DNA of 7,470 nt, taken from contig CABSMZ010000093.1 of the NCBI GenBank assembly GCA_902478875.1, positions 1-7,470 on the forward strand. The letters are read 5' to 3'. How positions within the stretch are numbered: the stretch's first letter is position 1; each line of letters begins with the position of its first letter. The stretch comes from an uncultured Collinsella sp. GTDB taxonomy: Bacteria > Actinomycetota > Coriobacteriia > Coriobacteriales > Coriobacteriaceae. The notes beneath the pieces are model-generated. The model had not been told where the DNA came from, did not search any database, and saw only the letters and a list, made by a program, of their open reading frames with translations. This document shows positions 1 to 5,026 of this stretch, in pieces. A program made the translations under genes and the position numbers.

Positions 1-29
1 GTGGGCTCGGAGATGTGTATAAGAGACAG
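1..29 (+). other. Nextera transposase adapter remnant (sequencing artefact)
   Basis: The first 29 bases match the 3' part of the Illumina Nextera Read 2 adapter, ending in the 19-bp Tn5 mosaic end AGATGTGTATAAGAGACAG (11-29). This is library-preparation sequence left at a contig end, not genomic DNA. Read through in different frames it yields the familiar contaminant peptides MCIRDR and MYKRQ, so any start codon placed inside it, such as the GTG at 15, is spurious. Genomic sequence starts at about base 30. Confidence 0.97.
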
Positions 30-485
30 GGACTTACCAGCGAGCAGGTTATCGCCGACGTTCTTCCCGCCGACAAGGAACGCCACGTGCGCGAACTGCA
101 GGATGCGGGCAGCAAGGTCGCCATGGTGGGCGACGGCATCAACGACTCCCCCGCCCTGGCGCGCGCCGATGTGGGCCTTGCCATCGGCACCGGCGCCGAC
201 ATCGCCAAGGAGGGCGCCGACGTGGTGCTCATGCGCAGCGACCTCATGGACGTCGCCCACGCCATCGAGCTTTCGCGCGCCACGATTCGCAACATCAAGC
301 AGGATCTGTTCTGGGCGCTGTTCTACAACGGCATCGGTATTCCGCTCGCCGCGGGCGTGTTCTTCCCCCTCACCGGTTGGCAACTCTCACCGATGTTTGG
401 CGCCGCGGCGATGAGCCTGTCGAGCGTCTGCGTCGTAAGCAATGCACTGCGCCTGCGAACCTTTAAGCCTAAAGTGGCAAAATAG
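30..485 (+). CDS. copA: Copper-translocating P-type ATPase, C-terminal fragment
   Basis: Partial gene, 5' end lost at the contig edge; 151 residues remain and end at TAG 483-485. The fragment carries the end of the P domain: a VLPADK segment (residues 11-16) and the hinge motif GDGIND (34-39) with DVGLAIGTG after it, which bind Mg2+ and couple phosphorylation. Two C-terminal membrane helices follow. The first has the Tyr-Asn pair (Y99, N100) with GIPLAAG, and the second has M-x2-S-S (M128, S131, S132) followed by VSNALRLR. These residues form the Cu(I) transport sites in the CopA subgroup, so Cu(I) export across the cytoplasmic membrane is the likely role. The N-terminal metal-binding domains, A domain and DKTG phosphorylation site are outside the window. 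The copZ and csoR genes downstream support the copper assignment. A Zn/Cd pump is less likely given the M-x2-S-S helix. Confidence 0.93.
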   Translation, partial: GLTSEQVIADVLPADKERHVRELQDAGSKVAMVGDGINDSPALARADVGLAIGTGADIAKEGADVVLMRSDLMDVAHAIELSRATIRNIKQDLFWALFYNGIGIPLAAGVFFPLTGWQLSPMFGAAAMSLSSVCVVSNALRLRTFKPKVAK

Positions 486-511
486 GCTCACTATTACGTC
501 CATTTAGAACG

Positions 512-610
512 GGTTTTCCAGGTGCCAGAGATTGACCTGAAAGAGGAGCGACGCGTACTTTGGTACGCGAGCGACGGCTTGAAGGTCAAGGTCGGGTGCC
601 TGGGAAAGCC
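512..610. repeat. Large imperfect inverted repeat between copA and copZ
   Basis: Three nested pairings share one centre. The outer arm GGTTTTCCAGG (512-522) pairs with CCTGGGAAAGCC (599-610), with one bulge and a G-T wobble. The middle TTGACCT (532-538) pairs with AGGTCAA (583-589). The inner perfect 7-bp stem CGCGTAC (552-558) / GTACGCG (563-569) has a TTTG loop. A symmetrical 13 x 13 internal loop separates the inner and middle stems. It fills most of the 147-bp gap between the two genes and lacks a T-run, so it is not a classical terminator. It could be a dispersed REP/MITE-like element or an intercistronic mRNA structure. The arms are seen directly; the function is unknown. Confidence 0.75.
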
Positions 611-632
611 GACACAACAGAGAGGAATATCC

Positions 633-854
633 ATGCGTTTCACAATTAAGACTTCCGGCCTTATGTGCGGCCACTGCGACGCAACTGTCGAGACCGCGCT
701 GCTCAACGTGGCCGGCGTGACCGATGCCGATGCCGATCACGAGACCCAGACCGTCCAGGTGGAGTGCGCCGACACCGTGGCCGCCGAGCAGCTCGCCGCC
801 GCCGTCGAGGGTGCGGGCGAGAAGTTCCATGCCCTGTCCGTAACCGCCGCGTAG
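633..854 (+). CDS. copZ: CopZ-like heavy-metal-associated (HMA) copper chaperone
   Basis: This 73-residue protein is a single HMA domain of about the family's usual length (roughly 70). The metal-binding motif M-C-G-H-C is at residues 11-15, with Cys12 and Cys15 as the expected Cu(I) ligands, and is followed by the typical helix containing VETALLNVAGV. The cytoplasmic role known for the family is to carry Cu(I) and hand it to CopA or to the CsoR repressor. ATG 633 is chosen because AGAGGAA (621-627) sits just upstream and the HMA fold begins at MRFTIK. The frame stays open back to a GTG at 522, but that extension would translate the inverted repeat and looks artificial. It lies between copA and csoR on the same strand. 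Zn or another soft metal is possible, but the context favours copper. Confidence 0.92.
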   Translation: MRFTIKTSGLMCGHCDATVETALLNVAGVTDADADHETQTVQVECADTVAAEQLAAAVEGAGEKFHALSVTAA

Positions 855-902
855 CAGCCACCAGAGGCATTCGACCCCATCGACCAGAAACGAGGACCCG
901 CC

Positions 903-1175
903 ATGATGGCAGACCACAAATCGGTGACCCGCATGCTCAAGACGGCACGCGGGCAAATCGATGGCATCCTGCGAATGGTGGAGGAGGACCGCTATTGCGT
1001 CGATATTTCCACGCAGCTCATGGCCACGCAGGCACTCATCGCCCGCATCAACGCCGATGTGCTGAAGGCACACATCGAGGGATGCGTCGCGTCGGCCATC
1101 GAATCGGGCGACGAGGAGCTCAAAGCCGCCAAGCTCGCCGAGATCGAACGCGTCGTCGACAAGCTCGCCAAGTAA
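903..1175 (+). CDS. csoR: CsoR-family copper-sensing transcriptional repressor
   Basis: This 90-residue, all-helical protein has the full CsoR ligand set: Cys32, His57 and Cys61. The spacings of 25 and 4 residues equal those of the Mycobacterium tuberculosis CsoR ligands Cys36/His61/Cys65. The N-terminal segment with MLKTARGQIDGILRMV and the EEDRYC turn is typical of the family. In known members Cu(I) binding releases the tetramer from DNA and derepresses copper export genes. The start ATG 903 has GAGGA (892-896) six bases upstream; the adjacent ATG 906 is also possible. It lies 48 bp after copZ and is probably cotranscribed with copA and copZ, so it would regulate its own operon. The operator is presumably upstream of copA and outside the window. 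A FrmR/RcnR-type sensor is unlikely because the Cys-His-Cys pattern is that of copper members. Confidence 0.93.
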   Translation: MMADHKSVTRMLKTARGQIDGILRMVEEDRYCVDISTQLMATQALIARINADVLKAHIEGCVASAIESGDEELKAAKLAEIERVVDKLAK

Positions 1176-1241
1176 TTGGTGCAAGGGGGACAGGTGCGTT
1201 TGCACCCCTTGGTGCAGATTAACCTGACCCCCTTGCACCAA
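1176..1241. repeat. Nested REP-like inverted repeat directly after csoR
   Basis: A 20-bp arm (1176-1195, beginning TTGGTGCAAGGGGG) is matched by its inverse at 1222-1241 with 19 of 20 positions complementary. The 26-bp interior contains a second hairpin, TGCACC (1201-1206) / GGTGCA (1211-1216), with a CCTT loop. Each half is also a smaller inverted repeat bounded by GGTGCA and TTGCACC, so the whole resembles two REP units placed head to head. The left arm begins at the base after the csoR TAA. No T-run follows, so simple intrinsic termination is not indicated. Confidence 0.8.
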
Positions 1242-1253
1242 AAGGGGTATAAA
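1224..1253 (+). promoter_or_regulatory. Weak candidate promoter for the zinc-ribbon gene
   Basis: A TATAAA at 1248-1253 could be a -10 box, with CTGACC (1224-1229) as a poor -35 at 18 bp spacing. It lies 33 bp before the ATG at 1287 and partly inside the inverted repeat. GGGGTAT next to it resembles half of some CsoR operators, but no matching half-site at the right distance is evident. This is suggestive only. Confidence 0.25.
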
Positions 1254-1286
1254 GGCGTGCAGCATATCGAACGAAAGGCAATTCGC

Positions 1287-1760
1287 ATGAATGACTTTAT
1301 GAAGGGTCGCAACGGCGTCGACGAACTCACCATCGTGCTGGGCTTCATAGGAATTATTTTCGCGATGGTCGGATCGATGGCCCGTATCCAGTGGCTCAGC
1401 TGGATCGCCATCGCCGTAATCGCACTCGGCGTGCTGCGCGGCCTGTCCAAAAACATCGACGCGCGCCGCAAGGAAAATGATGCCTTCGTTGCCGCGACTG
1501 CCAACGTCCCCGGCCTAGGCAAGTTCGTCGCCAGTTTGGGCGGCGGCACCTCAGCGACAGGCGCCTCGCGTGCAGCCGGAACGAGCAAGGAAGACTTTGA
1601 GCGCGCCAAGCGCACGGCCAAGAAGATGTGGAAGGGTCGCAAGACCACGGCATACCTCAAGTGCCCCAACTGCGGCCAGATGCTCTCCGTCCCCAAGGGC
1701 AAGGGCAAAATCCGCGTCACCTGCCCCAAGTGCCACGCCAAGATGGAAACGCGCTCCTAG
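1287..1760 (+). CDS. Small membrane protein with C-terminal zinc ribbon
   Basis: A protein of 157 residues with no firm family name. A short polar N terminus is followed by two hydrophobic helices, about residues 14-32 and 36-53, with a very short connection, so both termini should face the same side. A Lys/Arg-rich linker (54-121) includes a Gly/Ala/Ser-rich low-complexity stretch (85-98). The C terminus holds a zinc ribbon: CPNC (126-129) and CPKC (146-149), 16 residues apart. The ribbon resembles the zinc-finger/zinc-ribbon tails common on small actinobacterial and firmicute membrane proteins; it may bind nucleic acid or protein, but no function can be assigned. ATG 1287 is preferred (GAAAGG at 1272-1277 upstream); an in-frame TTG at 1176 would translate the inverted repeat. 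A terminator follows 64 bp after the stop. A copper role is possible only by position. Confidence 0.8.
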   Translation: MNDFMKGRNGVDELTIVLGFIGIIFAMVGSMARIQWLSWIAIAVIALGVLRGLSKNIDARRKENDAFVAATANVPGLGKFVASLGGGTSATGASRAAGTSKEDFERAKRTAKKMWKGRKTTAYLKCPNCGQMLSVPKGKGKIRVTCPKCHAKMETRS

Positions 1761-1771
1761 CGCCCGCACGC

Positions 1772-1800
1772 GGGACAAATTAATCAGGTTTGTTTGTCCC
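1772..1800. repeat. Short inverted repeat after the zinc-ribbon gene
   Basis: GGGACAAA (1772-1779) is the perfect inverse of TTTGTCCC (1793-1800), with a 13-bp A/T-rich centre. It lies 12 bases after the stop codon and before the main terminator. The GGGACA core recurs in the hairpins at 1176-1241 and 6037-6118, so it may be a minimal relative of the same dispersed elements; that link is inference. Confidence 0.5.
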
Positions 1801-1823
1801 AAATCTTAAGTATTTGTTCGATA

Positions 1824-1860
1824 AAAAAGCCGAGGCCTCGTGTTGAGACCTCGGCTTTTT
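1824..1860. terminator. Bidirectional rho-independent terminator
   Basis: A 16-bp stem with one mismatch (1824-1839 with 1845-1860) closes a GTGTT loop. The core GCCGAGG / CCTCGGC is flanked by A5 on the left and T5 on the right, so it can terminate in both directions. It lies between the convergent zinc-ribbon gene (stop 1760) and amidohydrolase gene (stop at 1894) and should serve both. Confidence 0.92.
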
Positions 1861-1893
1861 GCATGCGGTAATGGAGTTGTCCCTTTGTCACAT

Positions 1894-3264
1894 CTACGCC
1901 ACGCCGTCGCGGGCAAGCTCCTCGGCCAGCGCCTCGGCCGGCATGGCCATAATCGCGTCGAGCTCGGCATCCACCTCGGGGATGCGCTTCACCTTCAGCT
2001 TGCGCACCAGATCGCCGCGGCACATTACGTGTACCGGCTCACGCAGGGCACACAGATCATCCAGAGGATTCTCGCGCGTCACCAGGATATCGGCGGCCTT
2101 GCCGCACTCGATCGTACCGGTCTCGCCGCCCAGCCCCAGCAGCTCGGCATTGACTTGCGTAGCCGTATGCAACGCAAAGGCATTGCTCACGCCGACATAC
2201 TTGGCAAAATAGGCCACCTCGCGCCACATGTCGTACTGCGTCACGAACGGGCAGCTTGAGTCCGTGCCCAAGCCCACCTTAACGCCGGCATTCAGCGCCG
2301 CACGAGCACTCTCGATAATGCCCGAGCACACGATGTCGCCGTTCTTCTTTTGCGTATCGGTCGAATGGGTCTTTTCCGGGTCGAGCAATACAAACGGTAG
2401 CGCCGGGCTGATCGTGCAGGTAACGCTGGGCGCACGTCCCTCGAGCTGCGTGCCCGCGGCGCCACGGTACAGCTCCAGGATCTCGGGCGTCATCGGGGCA
2501 CCGTGCTCGATCGTATCGACGCCGGCCTCAAGCGCGGCCTTCACGCCCTCGGTACTCTCGACATGGGCCATAACCGGCAGGCCCACCTCGTGCGCCGCCT
2601 TGCACGCCGCCGCGGCAACCTCCACCGGCATACGCAGCACGCCCGGCTCGCCCACCTCGGTCGCATCGAAAACGCCGCCCGTCACGAACAGCTTGATGAC
2701 ATCGGCACCGCGCGCATACAGGTCTCGCACCTGCTCGGCTGCCTCGACGGGGCTGTTGGCCACCTGGGCGAACAAGCCCGCACCATGGCCGCCCGGCACC
2801 GTGACGCCCGTTCCCGGCGCTACCAGACGCGGACCCTGATACTTACCGGCGTCGATAGCGTCGCGCACGGCAATGTCGGCAAACAGCGGGTCGCCCGCGC
2901 CGCGCACCGTGGTCACGCCGCTTGCCAGCTGCTGCTGGGCACTGCCCTTGAGGATGCGGCGGACGATGGCACGCCCCACGGGATTATCGAGCTTCTTCAT
3001 CAGCGCTCCCGCATCGCCGGCCGAGACAGGCTTGCCCGAGCCGCACAGGTGCGCGTGCATATTGATGAGACCGGGCATGAGATACGCACCGCCCAGGTCG
3101 ATAACCTCGGCACCCGCGGGCGCCTGCGCCACAGCACTCGGCCCCATCCAGGTGATGACGCCGCGCTCAACAGTCACGGCCATATCGGGTTGCGGCTCCA
3201 TATGCTCCGAACCATCCAGAATGGTCGCATTGATAAACAACGTGGAACGATCGGCAGTCGCCAT
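1894..3264 (-). CDS. Metal-dependent amidohydrolase (imidazolonepropionase/prolidase-like)
   Basis: A full-length protein of 456 residues in the amidohydrolase superfamily, with a TIM barrel and a small beta-sandwich formed by both ends. The binuclear metal site is complete: HAH at 70-72 in the GLINMHAHL strand, Lys191 in VIKLFVTGG (candidate carboxylated lysine), His234 (MAHVES), His254 (TIEHG) and Asp335 (GLGTDSS). The C terminus has the family pattern GTIECGKAADILV. This set fits the group annotated as imidazolonepropionase-like amidohydrolase or Xaa-Pro/Xaa-Arg dipeptidase, which cleave dipeptides or cyclic amides. No hut genes are nearby, so histidine breakdown is not supported and the substrate is unknown. 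No signal peptide is visible, so it is probably cytosolic. ATG 3264 is chosen for its strong Shine-Dalgarno AGGAG six bases upstream; in-frame codons back to 3393 lack one. It appears to be a single-gene transcript. Confidence 0.88.
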   Translation of the reverse strand: MATADRSTLFINATILDGSEHMEPQPDMAVTVERGVITWMGPSAVAQAPAGAEVIDLGGAYLMPGLINMHAHLCGSGKPVSAGDAGALMKKLDNPVGRAIVRRILKGSAQQQLASGVTTVRGAGDPLFADIAVRDAIDAGKYQGPRLVAPGTGVTVPGGHGAGLFAQVANSPVEAAEQVRDLYARGADVIKLFVTGGVFDATEVGEPGVLRMPVEVAAAACKAAHEVGLPVMAHVESTEGVKAALEAGVDTIEHGAPMTPEILELYRGAAGTQLEGRAPSVTCTISPALPFVLLDPEKTHSTDTQKKNGDIVCSGIIESARAALNAGVKVGLGTDSSCPFVTQYDMWREVAYFAKYVGVSNAFALHTATQVNAELLGLGGETGTIECGKAADILVTRENPLDDLCALREPVHVMCRGDLVRKLKVKRIPEVDAELDAIMAMPAEALAEELARDGVA

Positions 3265-3270
3265 ATCGAG

Positions 3271-3278
3271 CTCCTCCC
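3271..3278 (-). promoter_or_regulatory. Strong ribosome binding site of the amidohydrolase gene
   Basis: On the minus strand GGGAGGAG ends six bases before the ATG at 3264-3262. It decides this start over the longer in-frame extension to 3393, which would add 43 residues unlike the family's N terminus. Confidence 0.8.
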
Positions 3279-3303
3279 TCTCAGAAAACTTCAACATTTG
3301 TCC

Positions 3304-3310
3304 ATTATTA
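3304..3310 (-). promoter_or_regulatory. Candidate -10 element of the amidohydrolase gene
   Basis: On the minus strand the sequence reads TAATAAT, one of the few A/T-rich hexamer-like sites in this gap, about 40 bases before the ATG. No convincing -35 box is present at 16-18 bp. The rest of 3279-3413 holds no gene or structure I can support. Confidence 0.3.
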
Positions 3311-3413
3311 CCTAGCGCGGCGGAATTGCTGCGGACATATCGGTTAACGGAGCAAGAAGGAGATGCGGGGAACGAAATGCGTTGCAGTCCCACCCCAGCG
3401 ACATCAGGAAAAT

Positions 3414-3711
3414 GTCTAGATCTGTAACAGGTAGACCGGGTTTTAGCAGCCAGATGTTACAGATCGAGATCTTTCGGCACCGCGTCCAACCTTTGTCTCG
3501 ATCTGTAACAGTTAGAGCGGTTTTTGGCCGTTAGATGTTACAGATTAAGATATTCTCCAGCCCTGTCGTCAAACATCTAAATCTGTAACAAGTAGACAGG
3601 TTTTCGGCCTCGAGATGTTACAGATTGAGATCTTTTAGCGGCAGCCAACCTTCTGTCTCGATCTGTAACAGCTACGAGGCCAAACGGCCCCTTGTTGTTA
3701 CAGATCGAGAC
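3414..3711. repeat. Array of four 57-bp palindromic repeats
   Basis: Four units lie at 3414-3470, 3495-3551, 3575-3631 and 3655-3711, a period of 81, 80 and 80 bp. Each has a left arm close to GTCTCGATCTGTAACA, a 25-bp centre and the inverse arm. Arm complementarity is 14, 13, 15 and 16 of 16. The distance between inner arms is exactly 25 bp in every unit while the centre sequence varies; three of the four centres carry a central TTTT and most carry TAGA-like ends and GGCC. The 23-24 bp spacers between units 1-2 and 3-4 resemble each other (both contain CCAACCTT). The array fills most of the gap between the DUF559-type gene (stop at 3753) and the amidohydrolase start. It is not a CRISPR: no cas genes, the repeat itself is a palindrome, and spacers are short and partly similar. 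Confidence 0.92.
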
Positions 3712-3752
3712 AAACTCGGCAGAAACAACCACATTCGCGTCAGTTGCACCCC

Positions 3753-4844
3753 TTAGCACCCATACCACTGACGCTTCCATCCCTCAGCCAAATCGGCCCG
3801 CTGCGAAATACCCGCCAGCCTCATCTTTTCAGCCAGCTTCCCTGGGTTCTTGAGCTCATCAAACGTAAACCTCAGCACCTTATGTCCGAGCATCGTCAGA
3901 TGAGACTCTCGCTGACGTTCTGCCACGAATGGGTCGACCGACTCCCGACCCTCGTCGTTCTGTAAGGCATACTTTCCCTTTCCATCGAGCTCGCCAATCA
4001 CGCACGTCCCGTCCTCTAGCCTCCAGAAATAATCAACGCGAAACACTTGGCTCGAATCAAGCGGGTCACGAAACTCCACCTGCAACTCTGGCACCGGAAA
4101 ACCGTATGCAATAAAGAACGCCCGGAACCGAGACTCGCCACCGTTTTCGGACAGCCCGTCCGCATGCGACGCAATCACCTGAGCTCTGCGATACCCGCGT
4201 CTGCCCTCGCAATCGGCCTGGAGCCGTTCGCAGAGGTCGTCGCGCGATATGCCCTTCGCCCGCAGCGCAGAATCGGCGATCGCCAGACCATACGAAAACG
4301 GCGCACGCAGCAGACAATCCTTCACCGTGCGCCAAAACGACGTCACCCGCACGCCATCAACACGCTCGAGCGTGCCCGCCATCTGCGGACGCAACAACCT
4401 GCAGCCGCTGCTCAACGTCACCGAGCAACCTGTCTTAACAAGATATCGTGGCCCAAGCAGATCATTCGGCACCTCCAAACCCCACAAAAGTGCCGCGTCA
4501 TAACCCCAAAACGCCCAATCGGGATGAAACTCTGCAAGCCCTTTGATGGTACGCAGCGCTCGCTCCGCCGGTGTCAACGTATCCCAATCATGTTGAAAAC
4601 AGAACAGATACGACTCGGGCTCCGCGATATCGTCGGTTCCGACATGGCGTCGCAGCCACATGAGCTCGGCATTGTCATGCGTTGCGAGCAGTGCACCTTG
4701 CTCGGTCGCCTCCGTGAGCCGCGCGAGCATCCTGCTCCGCGCCAACGTGTTGCGAGTCGTATGCTTGTGTTTGAAAACGGTATTAGACACTTCCATCACC
4801 ACATCGGACAACTGGACCATCGTCACCGTTGCCGCCGCCGACAA
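3753..4844 (-). CDS. AbiEi-like protein with C-terminal DUF559/Vsr-type nuclease fold
   Basis: A protein of 363 residues from the TTG at 4844. The middle (about 95-205) follows the actinobacterial AbiEi-like pattern: FWGYDAALLWGL (112-123), then VTSFWRTVKDCLLRAP (167-182) and ADSALRAKGISRDDL (190-204). The C terminus (about 235-333) looks like a DUF559/Vsr-type PD-(D/E)XK domain: Glu237 (GGESRFR), Asp271 (RVDYFW), the ELDGKGKY segment (Glu285, Asp287, Lys289), and ERQRESHLTMLGHKVLRF (309-326). Candidate catalytic residues are intact, but activity is not shown. Such proteins are annotated as type IV antitoxin-like or endonuclease-domain proteins; no AbiEii nucleotidyltransferase partner lies beside it. 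The start is uncertain: TTG 4844 has only a weak GAG upstream, and ATG 4820 and ATG 4796 are alternatives. The same palindromic repeats lie on both sides, the nearest two bases before TTG 4844. Base composition looks slightly less GC-rich than its neighbours by eye. Confidence 0.78.
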   Translation of the reverse strand: MSAAATVTMVQLSDVVMEVSNTVFKHKHTTRNTLARSRMLARLTEATEQGALLATHDNAELMWLRRHVGTDDIAEPESYLFCFQHDWDTLTPAERALRTIKGLAEFHPDWAFWGYDAALLWGLEVPNDLLGPRYLVKTGCSVTLSSGCRLLRPQMAGTLERVDGVRVTSFWRTVKDCLLRAPFSYGLAIADSALRAKGISRDDLCERLQADCEGRRGYRRAQVIASHADGLSENGGESRFRAFFIAYGFPVPELQVEFRDPLDSSQVFRVDYFWRLEDGTCVIGELDGKGKYALQNDEGRESVDPFVAERQRESHLTMLGHKVLRFTFDELKNPGKLAEKMRLAGISQRADLAEGWKRQWYGC

Positions 4845-4846
4845 AC

Positions 4847-4986
4847 GTCTCGATCTGTAACAGGAAGACCAACTTTTGGCCGCTAGATGTTACAGATTGA
4901 GACATCCCCCCCCCAACCAGGTGCCAAACGTCTTGACCTGTAACAGGTAGACGTTCTCCAGGTCCCTAAACGTTACAGATCGAGAC
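4847..4986. repeat. Two further 57-bp palindromic repeats 5' of the nuclease-fold gene
   Basis: Units at 4847-4903 and 4930-4986 belong to the same family as the four at 3414-3711. The arms are 15 of 16 and 13 of 16 complementary and the inner arms are again exactly 25 bp apart. The starts are 83 bp apart, and the 26-bp spacer includes nine consecutive C (4906-4914). The second unit is the most diverged (CCTGTAACA left, CGTTACAG right). Together the two clusters bracket the DUF559-type gene. Confidence 0.92.
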
Positions 4987-5026
4987 ATAAAGACAGAGGG
5001 CAAGGCAGGCGACAGCTGCCCATCCC

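Noticed and set aside
1200..1254. CsoR operator near GGGGTAT
   Set aside because: The half-site lacks a properly spaced partner, and the surrounding symmetry is explained by the REP-like inverted repeat.
504..1265. 253-residue minus-strand open frame across copZ and csoR
   Set aside because: It is antisense to two well-supported genes, crosses two inverted repeats and has no recognisable motif; long antisense frames are expected in GC-rich DNA.
2503..3315. 270-residue plus-strand open frame
   Set aside because: Antisense to the amidohydrolase with its complete metal site; rich in Arg and His as expected for a shadow frame.
3753..4844. Complete AbiE type IV toxin-antitoxin system
   Set aside because: Only an AbiEi-like protein is present; no AbiEii nucleotidyltransferase gene lies on either side, and the C-terminal domain looks nuclease-like instead.
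4047..4886. 279-residue plus-strand open frame
   Set aside because: Antisense to the DUF559-type gene, which has recognisable family motifs; this frame is Arg/His-rich and runs into a palindrome.
3414..4986. CRISPR array
   Set aside because: Periodicity is CRISPR-like, but each unit is itself a long palindrome, intervals of 23-26 bp are partly similar to each other, the 25-bp centres share a consensus, and there are no cas genes.
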